64,000 bases of DNA, taken from assembly GCA_964017235.1 (NCBI GenBank), contig OZ024929.1:159449609-159513608 (forward strand), written 5' to 3'. Below are positions 28,031 through 38,921 of this stretch, in pieces. Origin of the DNA: Sabellastarte sp. h YS-2021 (taxonomy: Eukaryota; Annelida; Polychaeta; Sabellida; Sabellidae). Every line of letters starts with the position of its first letter. The first letter of the stretch is position 1. The position numbers were made by a program, and so were the translations under genes. The notes under the pieces were generated by a model. That model worked only from the letters and a program-made list of their open reading frames with translations, had not been told where the DNA came from and searched no databases.

Positions 28031-29483
28031 TGTTGCCGACAGATGCCGATGCCACAAAATGAGATGACAAAGCAATCCCTATATGCCACTCAGCATAAAT
28101 GCTGGTGACACAACAACACTACCTCTAAGTCTAAAGAAAAATGTTGGAACAGCTTTTGTATTCAGTGACAATTTTATTACAATTTCCATTAACAAACATA
28201 GAGATAGCCGAAAAGTAGTTATGACTCCGATTTACAACTTACACCATTTGTTTGATGAAAGTGAGTGACAAAAAAGTTTGTCACCACTAATTAAAACATC
28301 TAGTAGAACTTCTGAGTACACAGACTCTATGAAAATGATATACATATCAATTTATCTGAAGATTTTTTTTTAGATATTGACCAATATTGAAACATGATTA
28401 AAGGTCAAAAACTGCATCAATGAATAATGTTTCAATTATTATTATCTTATCTATGATTCTTTATTTTTCAAACTTATATGCATTCATGCATTAAGATATT
28501 TCACATGACAGGATAACAATAAAGCTATACAATTACAATTAACCAATCTCTCTCTCTTTATTTAAACCCTGACTATAGAGTTAGTGTTGAATCAGAATGT
28601 TATATGAATCCTTGCCACTAGATTATGTGGAGATTGCATTGTTAGTTGTGCGAGGTCTATACAAACTACGAAAGGTTGTTTTTGAAAAATTTGTACAATT
28701 CCTTGAATTCACTTCGAGATTTTCAGAAGGTGGGTACTGAACAGAATGCTACACAGAGTAGACAAAATGGATAAAATGAACTCAAATGTTAGTTTATTAT
28801 CTTAGCCAGATGCCGAAGGCCTTGGTTGGAAGATTCTAATATGCCTTCCGCATTATCTCCCTTATTATTGCTACTAGGGTTCAGAATGTGAAAACAACTT
28901 ATAGGAAGTTATGGCCTGGGAATCCTTTCCAATTGCTGACTTTGACCTTTGACCCCTACTTCAGTGTCATATGGGGGTCATCATAGTGGGGTCTACATAG
29001 ACCTTACATATCCCTTAGTTCTCCATTATCACTTATCCCAAGGTGGGAGATAACCACTGTGGCAGTAGTCTTGTTTGGATATTAGACTGTGACTCTGTAA
29101 GATTAGTGTTATTATTGAAACAAGGTTGTTTTACTTGCTTTCACAGAATCCGGGTTTGCCGTTATTATATTTTGATTGTTGAACAAATTTGTAAAGCAGA
29201 ACATTCTGCCTTTTTCTGTAGCAATTTTTGGCCATCAAAACAATATGAACACTTCTTCCAAAATAAATAGAGAGTACTCTGCGTAACTACCACTTCTCAT
29301 ATGCACAGGATTTGTCTCTATTTATGGTGAAGTTAGTCTTAAACTACTGGAACTGCAGCAGTTCTGATGTTGAAACCTCAAGAAATGTTTCACTTTTTTC
29401 CAAAACCTAACTCTACTGACACAGTGTTTACTGTATAAATATAGCCCTTGTTGTTATAAACCTATCAGAAATGTTCAATATGT
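28031..29483. other. Intergenic, nothing identified
   Basis: No coding, RNA or clear repeat signal. The short ORFs 28083-28268 and 29043-29270 lack recognisable features. Confidence 0.4.
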
Positions 29484-29489
29484 CAAATA

Positions 29490-29764
29490 CAGGGGCGGAT
29501 CCAGCTTTTATGTAAGGTGGGGGTTCACATCAAGTAAGGTGGGGGTTCACATCAGACATATTACAACTAAGGGGGTTGAGGGGCATGCCCCCCAGGAAAA
29601 AAAATAATTTTTGGTAAAAATAGAGTGCATTTCCTGTAAATTTAACACCACTGTCAAGAAATAATTTTGTACTTTGGGTTGAACCCCTTTACATTATTTT
29701 TCAAGGGGGAGGGGGGGGGGGGGTCGAACCCCCTGACCCCCCCCCCCCCCTGGATCCGCTAGTG
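29490..29764. mobile_element. MITE with GCGGATCC termini and G/C homopolymer stem, 275 bp
   Basis: It starts CAGGGGCGGATCCAG and ends CTGGATCCGCTAGTG, imperfect inverted ends. It is flanked by CAAATA at 29484-29489 and 29765-29770. A G run and a C run of about 14 bases each lie near 29711 and 29737 and can pair. There is an internal direct repeat, GTAAGGTGGGGGTTCACATC. The CAGGGGCGG end resembles hAT MITEs, although those duplicate 8 bp. Confidence 0.7.
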
Positions 29765-29770
29765 CAAATA

Positions 29771-30400
29771 ATACATTGGTTGTTGTGCTTGTCACAACTT
29801 TTCAGTCAAGCTGGCCAGGGGTTTTAAATACAAGTGTTATTAAGTGTCAACTAATGGTAACATAGCAAATGACTTCAAAGGTCTGTGTAAACTATGTTAA
29901 TTACTGGCATTGAACAAAGTGTCAGAATTTCCCGCCGTTTCCATGTTTAAATAACACCCCACCATGGGTGGCTTCTCACTTTGAATTGTGATTGTGTAAG
30001 ATTTAAAACCACCACCCTCCTCCCTGTCAAGTTTGACACCGCATCTTGTGCAAAGTGCAAATGCTCACTACACTGTTATCCAGTCATGTGACTAGGTCTT
30101 TGTACAAAATAATTTTAGACTTATACACATCTACATGTTATGGTTATATGTCTATGTTTTGTGTTGGGCCTTTGCTGTCCTCTTAGTAATATTTTAACAT
30201 TTTACTAACTTATATAGTTATATGTCGTATTGTCTGTAATAAAAGGGTCAGTTCCCAAAATAAATAATTGTGTTTATATGTACAATCCTTGGTTTACCTC
30301 TTATTTACTTGGTCTTGATGACTGAAGCTGGGTATCAAGTAAATTACTGGAAAACATTTTTTCGGGTGATATGTATCCAAACCAAGGCTGAAAGGGATTT
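29771..30400. other. Intergenic, nothing identified
   Basis: AT-rich. AATAAAA at about 30238 could be a polyadenylation signal, but no gene is recognised before it. Confidence 0.35.
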
Positions 30401-30454
30401 TGGTCTGCTAGCGTGAGTGGCTAAGCCACCAGAGACATGAGTAGTTCTCTTGAA

Positions 30455-30540
30455 ACGGCCGCCCATCCAAGTACAAACATATCCAAATGCTGCTTAACTT
30501 CAGTGAAGAGACGGCTACTCATCCCACTGCGCCAATTCTC
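30455..30540 (-). pseudogene. 5S rRNA-like sequence (5S-derived SINE or pseudogene)
   Basis: On the minus strand it reads CACTGAAGTTAAGCAGC and, further on, GTACTTGGATGGG, the box A and box C regions of the 5S rRNA internal promoter in correct order and near-correct spacing. The rest is diverged and the 5' end is not clear. A full 5S gene is unlikely; a 5S-derived (SINE3-type) retroposon or a pseudogene fits. Confidence 0.6.
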
Positions 30541-31185
30541 ATGAAAGTCTGGAGACAAAAAAACCCTTTAAAATGTGATCTCTTGAAGTGCGAGACTCAC
30601 TAGACTTAGAAATTTTATGAAGATATGCTCATTGCTTTTGGAGTAATGTCAACCAGGCTAAAGTACATTGGAAATGGGACCTTTAAAGATGCTCACAATT
30701 AAGTATTAAAGTTTTCTGATTTTGGTGAAGTAAATAAAATCAATTGATACTTTCTTCAAAGGCCCATTCTTATTACTTTGGTACTGTTATCTTATTCAAT
30801 AAAAGAAATGTGATAGCTGCCAATGAGTAAATTATTTATTTTTATTTAAATAATGGGATATTCTTGTTAAATCTGTGATACGTCTGACAATTTTGTTAAT
30901 TGATGGTAATTCATGGGGTTTTCATGGTAGAAAAAAGTTACAATGATTTCTGACACTGTTCCAAATCAGTTTCAACTCCAATCTGTCTTAAAGCATATCA
31001 TCTTGTAATTTTCCGAAAAAAGTAGATATATGTGAATATTATTTCCATCCTGTTAATATGAAACAGATGCTTATTTATCTAGTATTACGTTAGTACAGAG
31101 GAAAGTGAGGCCCAAAACAACATTAAACATGGTTTAATCAACAGAAATTTGAATGCTTGGCAGACCTCTATTTTAACAGCTAATT
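30541..31185. other. Intergenic, nothing identified
   Basis: No feature recognised; AT-rich with short A/T runs. Confidence 0.35.
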
Positions 31186-32180
31186 ATGCCTACCTGGAGG
31201 TTATGTTTTTCAGTGTATTCATTCATCTGTATTTGCAAAAAACGATTAAGGCACTGCCAACAGGCAGTGCAGAAGTCTGTAAATAATTGTGTAACAGTTA
31301 AAAATTGTAAAACAAGAATAGTGTATTCTAAGGATTTGAAAAATGGTTGTAGTTACAACTGGAGGGCTGACTGGGCCACATTTGTAGGAAAAACATACGC
31401 CCAAGTAGTTAAAGCAAAAAATGACCTTCAAGGTAAAACTCTGACTCAACCAAAACAGGCTGTAGCCAAAAGACGATTCAAACCAACAGTTTTGACTAAA
31501 TAACTATAACATGGCCCCAGTCAGCTGTCCGGTGGTAAAAAATGTTGAAAACATTAAACATGTTAAGTGCAAGAAGGTCACAAAAACCACAGGTGTCAAA
31601 ACATTGTTCAAAACACCTAAACCACGTGACATGTTTCATTGTCAAACCAAAAATAGATTTGAACTCCTGGCCCTTCCTCCTGAGACTTCAGACAATTGTG
31701 TTAATATGGTCATGGACAATGCCCCAGGAAGGTCAGAAAGCAGAGACCATGCAAAGGCACACAGTACAGTGAACAGTGGTCATATCAAACCCAATATTGG
31801 TCTGGCTCCAAAACCTCGTCAAAAAACTTTAAAAAAAATCATAGTGAAAATATTGCCGAGGATTGTGATTTCAAAGATGCCGATCATATTCAGGCTGTTT
31901 CTGGATACTAACAAAATACCACATCTTTAAAGGTGTCTGGACAAACAAAGAAGTGATTACACCTGGCATTAAATCCCAAATTTTCAGAAATGCCTTTTGG
32001 CATAGGTCTATGTTCACCAAGTGCTATATTGACAGACCATCATTATTTACCAAGTGTTGTTATGAGATGTACTTTCAGTCACAAAATGGACCACAGGAGA
32101 TGCAAGCTAAGGGGTCATGTGCCAAATGTGATACTAACTCGAGCCTTACCACCATGATGAGAACCTTGTATGGTGGCTAG
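31186..32180 (+). pseudogene. DIRS-like gag fragment, copy 1
   Basis: It reads KKRLRHCQQAVQKSVNNCVT, later IVYSKDLKNG and YNWRADWATFVGKTYAQVVK, then after a stop DMFHCQTKNRFELLAL (31640-31690). The same order of motifs, diverged, occurs at 35715-36390 beside an RT fragment, which links it to the same retroelement family. No RT is next to this copy. Function unknown; probably the C-terminal half of a Gag-like protein. Confidence 0.5.
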
Positions 32181-32249
32181 AAATATTCCTCATGCTACCT
32201 CTTTCATATTAATATGTATATGATTCGCATAATGTACCATTGCAGAATA

Positions 32250-32478
32250 GGGGCCACGGTGGCAGAGTGGTAACACTCTCGCCTCCCACCTCTGCGGCCG
32301 GGGATCGATCCCCGTCATGGCCGTAAGTGGGAAAGCTGGTAGTTGCTTGCCGTTGGTCGGCAGTTTACAGTACACAACCCTAGCGAACTCTATGTACTGG
32401 TTTCCTCTGCCCTTCCAACTACCCGTCGTGATATGACCTGTACAGTGTTGAAAGCGACGTAAAACCCCAAATAAACAA
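32250..32478 (+). mobile_element. tRNA-derived SINE, copy 1
   Basis: The tRNA-like head has an A box TGGCAGAGTGG (32260-32270) and a B box GGGATCGATCCC (32301-32312). The body ends GTTGAAAGCGACGTAAAACC and an AATAAACAA tail. A target duplication of 14 bp, ACCATTGCAGAATA, lies at 32236-32249 and 32479-32492. The exact duplication implies a fairly recent insertion. It is not a functional tRNA gene. Confidence 0.88.
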
Positions 32479-32515
32479 ACCATTGCAGAATAAGTCCCAC
32501 AAATGTCCAACTACA

Positions 32516-33300
32516 TTATTCTAATTCTACTTCTGATTGGACTTTTTATAGCGTTTAATCTCTCCTATTCAAAGGGATCTCTAAGGCACAACAGAACCAA
32601 AAAACAGTCAATCAGGGCAGGTCAGAGAGGACCACCCAAGATGGTAGTTGGGAAATATGCTTTCAACTTATTTTCTGTCTTTTTGAACCAAATAAAATAA
32701 CTCAGTCTTATTTTCTGGATTCAGTTTGAGTTTGCTAGCTGACATCCACTCTTTTACATCATCCAGGCACCTGTGCAACTGTTCAAAGGCAGCAGATGAA
32801 TTCTTCTGGGATGGATGGATATAAACTTGGGTATCATCTGCAAAAAATGAAACTTCAGGTCCAGCAATATCAAGATAGTAGGTTCTCCTCTTGACAAAGA
32901 TAGGTGGACTTCATTTTTATGGAGAGCCTTTTTTAATAAGAAGAGTAACTACAGCACGTTTGAAACCATCAGGGACACAACCCTCCATGAGTGAGCAGTT
33001 GACCAACTTTGTTATTGATGGTAGTAGTATGTCACTACACTCCTTGATGAGAAAAGTTGGCCATGGATCCAACAGGCAGGATTTTGTAGGTGAATTTTGG
33101 ATGATTTTATCCACAGTATCTTCAGAAACTTGAGTAAAGGCAGTAATTTTTGGAGGATCAGATGGAGGATGAACATCCTTTTCAGTGTCAGAGGAGATAA
33201 AAGTATTTCTAACTGTCTTGATTTTATTTAGGAAAAAGGAGGTAAACTGGTTAGCCAATGACTTGTCAGACTTGTGAGATGGAAGTGTCACCTATGAGAC
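32516..33300 (-). pseudogene. LINE (CR1/L2-like) 3' part: RT fragments and 3' end
   Basis: Minus strand, 33291 down to 32917: SEDTVDKIIQNSPTKSCLLD, PWPTFLIKECSDILLPSITK, GCVPDGFKRAVVTLLIKK, the fingers/palm start of a non-LTR RT. After a deletion, the frame FFADDTQVYIH (FADD at about 32840) and CLDDVKEWMSASKLKLNP follow. The 3' end (GCTATAAAAAGTCC) and an AT-rich tail finish at 32516. The central RT is deleted, so it is dead. Confidence 0.78.
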
Positions 33301-33639
33301 CCTATTCAGGATTTTTCACAGCACATGCCATAATTTTCTAGTCATGACTATTGTCAGAGATCAGCTTACTATACTAGACTTTTCTTTGTTAACAAGTAGG
33401 GGGTGGAGCATTAGGCGCCATCTTATTCAGTGCACCCCCCGGTGAATTTTCTTGTTATGAATACCTTCGATTGGGTATTGGTGTATTGCTAACCCCCTTT
33501 GCCGCCAAAAATACTCCTTTCTGCATTCAACACTGCAATATCAAAGGGGCAGGACGTATTTTATAGAAGTGAATTTTTAGCCAGAACTTTAAGTTAAATT
33601 TATGCCCACGGTGTTGAATATGTGTGCTCTGGCTTGATT

Positions 33640-34150
33640 TTATTAATGTTATAATAGTAATAGTAGGATTTATATAGCGCAAAATTGATACAAATCCTCT
33701 AATGTGCTTGAGTCCAAGAAGGGAGAGTCCAGGGACAGGCATGGGTCGACATCTAAAAAGCGCCCACCAGGGTATAACTAAGGTGGGGGTGTGCCAGCCT
33801 AAACAAGTAGGTCTTTAGCTGGCTTCTGAAACCATCTATTGTTTGCTGAGATCTGACAGTCTGTGGCAGCTTGTTCCATTCAGCTGGTGCAGCTACTGCA
33901 AAGATCAAAGGTCAAAGTTGGGGTTTTTCGTCCCGTTCAACAGCCAGGGTCATATTGGGACAGCTCCTCAGAATTGCCACTTGTGGGACTCGAACCCACA
34001 AAGGTGACAGCCTATGATTAGATGCCAAACTTGCTAACCACTAGGCCACTGGGGACCTTTAGCTACTGCAAAGCCACGCCTGCCTATATGTTCTATAGGA
34101 TATTTGGAAGGAAGATTCATTTCACTAGTATTGGGTCATCTGGAGACATG
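33640..34150 (-). repeat. LINE/SINE-type 3'-end repeat split by a nested SINE
   Basis: GGATTTATATAGCGCAAAAT at the left resembles the 3' end of the 19669 and 32516 elements. The body (AGTCTGTGGCAGCTTGTTCC, TTCAGCTGGTGCAGCTACTG) continues after the nested SINE at 34061. The class is uncertain. Confidence 0.45.
33904..34060 (-). mobile_element. tRNA-derived SINE, copy 3
   Basis: The minus-strand A box is TGGCCTAGTGGTTAGC and the B box region GGGTTCGAGTCCC. The body GACCCTGGCTGTTGAACGGG matches the tail of copy 2. The target duplication AGCTACTGCAAAG lies at 33891-33903 and 34061-34073. The head differs from copies 1 and 2. It is nested inside another repeat. Confidence 0.87.
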
Positions 34151-34585
34151 GAGGAACTTTGCTGAGCACAGAATCTGGATTTAGTGCTTTGTTTAATGCA
34201 AAGTGTGCTCTGGGTTGCTCGAGCCGCATGAAAAGAATGAGTTTTATTTAGTTTATTTGTCATATATTTTACAACCTATATTTTAATTTACTTATTTTAT
34301 ATTTTAGTATCATTTTATTTGTCATTTACACAAGTTTTTTACGTTAAGTTGCCCCTTAAGTTGTCGAGGCGTTGTAATATTATTTAATGTTCATTATATC
34401 AGGATTATGGTGAATTTGCTGTCAAGAAAGAGGGCTATGCTATTAATTTACAGACATCTTGCACTCATCCTTTTACACTCATTCATTTTTGGGTTCTCCC
34501 ATTAAACAAACCACGTGTGGTTGTATTGAAGTTTCAGATCATAAACATTGATAATTTATCAAAAATTCGATAAAAACATTGAACA

Positions 34586-34843
34586 ATGCCTTCTAACGAA
34601 TTCCTTTGTAAAAAATGTGGAGACGTTCATGAAAGACTATACTACAGCAAGTGCCCATTTGTTAATGCCAGGGACAGTGAACTGGACAGTCAAATTGAAC
34701 ATTCACCATCAGTTAGTAGCCTGACTAGTCAGGCAGGAGAAAATGACTTGAATGCACAAATTTTAGCTGAGTTCGAGAGTTTGGGTGGCAGAATGACCGC
34801 CATGGAGCCAAAAATGTCTGACACTAGCCCAGTAGAGCAGTAG
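34586..34843 (+). pseudogene. Retroelement Gag N-terminal fragment with Cys motif
   Basis: It encodes MPSNEFLCKKCGDVHERLYY then SKCPFVNARD, a CxxC...C zinc-binding-like start, followed by an acidic linker. It closes at TAG and continues in another frame from 34885. Together with the next fragment it looks like the start of a DIRS-like Gag. Confidence 0.55.
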
Positions 34844-34884
34844 AGGTCAACCAGAGGTCACAGGCGAGCCATGCAGCAAGTGCC

Positions 34885-35340
34885 GTGGCAGTCAACCCCA
34901 GTCCTGGACAACTAGAGGAGGTAGTGGTACCTTCAATGTCAGCCCTGCAAGGAACCCCTCATATACAGGCAGAAGTGGACAGAAGGCTCAAGCATCTTGC
35001 TGAATTAACCGAAGCAGGCAAGTTAAAGTCACAAAGGAGCAGTACTGATATGGTTTGGGTGAAAAAGCAGGTACCGTGGCCTCAAAATTTTGTTTTAGGG
35101 GGGAATAATAAGTCCAGAATGTCTTATGACAACTTAAGTTGGTGTCAGTGGGTGTCAGGTTTCGTCATGATTGCAAGAGATGAACATAATACTCAAACTA
35201 AAAATGCTATGTTGGACTATCTCAGTGAGATAATGGAAGACGCAAACGACTTCAGCTGGCAATCTGCTAAGGCATCGCATGTGGTTCTGTTATGCAGAAT
35301 GGAGGAGGGGAAGTTGATTAGTCGGATACCATCAAAATAG
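34885..35340 (+). pseudogene. DIRS-like Gag core fragment
   Basis: It reads VPWPQNFVLGGNNKSRMSYD, SWCQWVSGFVMIARDEHNTQ and MLDYLSEIMEDANDFSWQSA, then KASHVVLLCRMEEGKL. I associate this helix-rich segment with the first ORF of DIRS-type elements in invertebrates, from memory of family patterns. It is followed after a SINE by the C-terminal piece at 35715. Confidence 0.55.
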
Positions 35341-35446
35341 ATAGAAACAGGCGTGCACATGCGCAGAGAGTTCCTACTCAAATTTTGGCAAGTAACAGTA
35401 AACCAAAATCTGAATTAAAATGATGGTTTGTCACTTTTATCAAAGG

Positions 35447-35669
35447 GATTTAGATTTATTTGTTGTTTTACGTCGCGTTCAACAGCCAGGGTCATATTGC
35501 GACTGGTAGTTTTACAGGTGGAGAAAACCAGTGCATACTGCACTGTAAACCACCGGTCATCGGCAAGTAACTACAAACTTTCCAACATGAAGCGCCCGGC
35601 CCGAGTTTCGAACCGGCGGCCTCAGAGGTTGGAGGCGAGAACTCTAACCACTACACCACCGAGCCCCCT
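35447..35669 (-). mobile_element. tRNA-derived SINE, copy 2, inside the Gag fragment
   Basis: The minus-strand A box is TGGTGTAGTGGTTAGAG and the B box region GGTTCGAAACTC. The tail CTGGCTGTTGAACGCGACGT is followed by AAAACAACAAATAAA. The target duplication CTTTTATCAAAGG lies at 35434-35446 and 35670-35682. Confidence 0.88.
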
Positions 35670-35699
35670 CTTTTATCAAAGGTGAACCTGTCAAAAAGA

Positions 35700-36394
35700 C
35701 AAAGATCATGAAACTAAACCTGCAAAAACGATTAGGGCACTGTCCATTGGCAGTGCAGAGAGATGTAACTAGTGTAAATAAACATGAAAAAATATACAAG
35801 TCAAAAATTGTGTATTCTACTGTGTCTAACAATGGTTTCAGCGTCAACTGGAGGGCTGACTGGGCAAGATTTTGAGGCAAAACGTATATTCAGGTGTTAA
35901 AATCTAACATTGACAGTCATTGTGGGTCTCGAGTTCAAGCCAGCTCCAAATTCAAAGTTACTGGTTCATGTGAAAAGCAATCAAAACATGATAACTCGAG
36001 CCCAGTTGCCTCTGTCAATCTTCCAGTTCATACAAAGTGTGTAAAATCTGCATCTGTGAAAACTGATAAAATCGTAACTAAAAATTTGCAATGTTCACCA
36101 TCCCACGTTGGGTTTGTATGTCCTACTGCAAACAGGTTTGCATATCTGGCCCTCAAAACAGAGGAACAGAACAATAATCGTGATTCTAGGGTTGAAACTG
36201 ATCAATATTCACATAAAAATGAACTGAAACCAACCAAGCATTCTGTCAAGGTTTGCAAAGAGTCCAAAAAGGTAAAAAAGGCCATTCAATACATATTGGT
36301 CATAATGACATTTAGGACAGTCAAAAAGGGGGACAAAATAGTGAAAAACAGTCAAAATTGTGCCCTAATACGGCTGAAGACAAATATGATCTAG
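35700..36394 (+). pseudogene. DIRS-like gag fragment, copy 2
   Basis: It reads LQKRLGHCPLAVQ, KIVYSTVSNNGFSVNWRADW with a stop at about 35873, then VGFVCPTANRFAYLALKTEE. It is homologous to 31230-31690 and continuous with the RT fragment downstream. Lys-rich tail. Inactive. Confidence 0.55.
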
Positions 36395-37112
36395 GCTTGC
36401 AAGTTAAAATGCACAATAAACACAGATTAGAGCAAGCAAGGTCGGATCAGACTTACAAAAAGTGGAATGAACAAACTGACGATAAGTTTGGTTTCATATC
36501 GTTAGGTCCATTGATCATGCCAACCTCTGAGAAGATACATGGGTTCGGATCCCATCAAACTTTATGATATAACAAGAAACGAAACTACATTTAACTTTTT
36601 GTCTGCACAAATTCAATTAGACTCACAGCTTAATGTTGACATTTGGGAAAAATTACTAGAAAATTATTGGGATCAACAATTGCCATACCTAATTCGGTAC
36701 GGTTTTCCACTTGATTTCGATAGAAATTCTAAATTGGGAAAAAATGACAAAAATCATACTTCGGCACTAGCCTTTCCTCAGGATATAGATGCCTATCTGA
36801 AAGAAGAAATTAGTCATGGGGCTATATTTGGGTCATTTAAACACCCACGACTTTCACACTTCCCCATTTATGACTAGGCCAAAGCCTGGAGCTCCCCATA
36901 GGCGAGTTATTATCGACTTGAGTTTTCCTCATGGGCAGGCAGTCAATTCCAACATTAGTAAAACTCAATATTTAGGCACAGAATTTGTATTAACTCTACC
37001 ATCCATTGATATAATCACAAATAAAGTTAAAAAATTTGGCAAAGGTCTTGGGGTCGGGATGTTTTCTACAAAACTGGTCTGGAAACTACCAGGACAAGCC
37101 CTAAACCCCTAA
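36395..37112 (+). pseudogene. DIRS-like reverse transcriptase, truncated
   Basis: It reads FPQDIDAYLKEEISHGAIFG, then after a frameshift at about 36870 RPKPGAPHRRVIIDLSFPHG and YLGTEFVLTLPSIDIITNKV. These are the N-terminal RT blocks of DIRS-like elements. The frame ends at 37112 before the catalytic YxDD block, and no recombinase follows, so the element is truncated. Confidence 0.68.
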
Positions 37113-38619
37113 CAGACAAGCCGTAGCAGGTCCCGACAAGCCGTACTGACAAACAGACAGGACTGGAGAAACATACAGAATCCCATGACCAGACTTGAAG
37201 TCGGTATTGTAATAACAGTTTTTGATGAATTTTTTGGGAAAAAAGAGGATCAAGTGTCGACCAATAAACCATTCTTAAACTAGGCCAAGGCTGAATATTT
37301 GGATCCCATCACGTGATCAAAATGTCCAAATTTTTTTTTGTTATTTTAATTACAGCTTTCACGTTTTTGCTTTAATATAAAAAAACAAAACAATGTATGT
37401 CTGCTTCAGTCATATAAAAAAGTCATTTAAAAATATAAAGTTTTCATTAAAAATGTTATATCCTGTGGAAAGAAGTAGAGAGAGGTGTGCTTCTAACAAT
37501 CTCTCACATGACAGTGAAAACCTGTTTGTTGCTGCCTTTTATACTCCAATTTTGAGCTTCTGGGAAAGACCCTATTCTCGTGAAGGTAATAAACTTGCTG
37601 TAGTTCTGGTTATGTGATGGAATCCAAATATTTACTTGTGATCTAGTTTACGATTTGTTGATTGGTAGACACTTGATCCTCCTTCTTCTCAAAAATTGCT
37701 AATAGGTTTTTACAGTGAGAGGAAATATCTTGTGATTGAATCCAAATAGTTTAACTTTTATTTAAATTGCTCTGGTGAAATAGGCTGAGAATTTGATTAT
37801 TATGTCACCAAATAAAACACTTGTTCAGGTTTCCCAATTATTTACAGCATACATGTGGACCTTTTCTATCTCTTTAACTTTGAAATTATGATCACTTGCA
37901 CTGTTTCTTTGTCATCCTTTTTTTTTTAAATTGCAGATGACTGACAAAGAAACCAAAGGGTTATTGAGTAAAATTATTCACGATGAAATCTGACCAAATC
38001 AGAAGATTCCTCACCCATGATTTAGATTGGTTTCACATAGCAAACCTCTAGGACCAATAATAAGGAAGTTGTAAGCACTTTTAAATTTGGCTATCCTCAT
38101 TTGACCTTTAAGGGAGGCCCAAGATCAAATCTGACAAAATCAGAATATTCCTAGCCCATGATTTCCTATAGGTTGGTTTCACATTGCAAACCTCTAGGGC
38201 CAACTAGAAAAAGGTTTTTGCTAACAAAAACGAGCGGCCCGGATGGAGACTTGAGTTAATAAAGCTGTAGTAGTTGTGGTATGAGACTGTAAGAAGGTAA
38301 CCTTTACTGTTTTGTATCTGATGGGAAAGTGGATTATCTAAAAACTGTATTAGTTGCAGTATTAGACTGTAAGCAGAATAACAGCAAGCACAGCTAGGCT
38401 TGATAAAGCTCAGTGAGTGAACCTTTCCATGTTTTTTCAGTTTCTTTTTTTGCAGTTCTAAAATTTTATTATGTTATAACTGACACAAAACTGTATCAAA
38501 AACACATTTAACAAAATGCTCTAAATGTAATACTTTTCAGGTTATAAGTGATTTAGTGCATGAACACACGAATTTTAATGCATCAAAAATTCATAAAAAA
38601 TAATTATGAAAGATCCAGG
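37113..38619. other. Mostly unannotated; diverged tandem units at 37950-38220
   Basis: 37113-37170 has short ACAGACAAGCCGTA repeats. At 37950-38220 two units (CCCATGATTT, CACATTGCAAACCTCTAGG, GACCTTTAAGGGAGGCCCAA) match the family at 42950-43190 and 47160-47790. I see nothing else. Confidence 0.45.
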
Positions 38620-38890
38620 CCTGATACTCCCACAAGGGAATCTACTGGTGGCCTAGTACATATATGCAAGATATGAGAGAAATCCCTGCAATAGTCAATG
38701 AGAAAATTGTGATAAATTGTTAAAATGTTCAGACTTTGGGTGGGGTACCTCTCTTCTAATGGCTCTGGGGAACAAACGAACAGACAGATCTGCATGGATT
38801 TTGCGATTTATCATCCTTGATAGATAAGGTATCTTTTTTAAAAAACCAGCATGTCTCTGGGTCTTGCAGTTTTGGAGAAGTTGTTCAAGC
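38620..38890. repeat. Dispersed repeat, copy 1 (pair at 43225-43485)
   Basis: Contains CACAAGGGAATCTACTGGTG, GTACATATATGCAAGATA and GACAGATCTGCATGGATTTT in the same order as 43225-43485. Both copies directly follow GACCTT-type tandem units. Confidence 0.75.
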
Positions 38891-38921
38891 AGACACGTAC
38901 ACTGCAGAGTGATGCCACAGT

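Noticed and set aside
32250-35669. tRNA genes
   Set aside because: The tRNA-like heads lie inside SINEs with tails and target duplications; cloverleafs are imperfect and they are not stand-alone genes.
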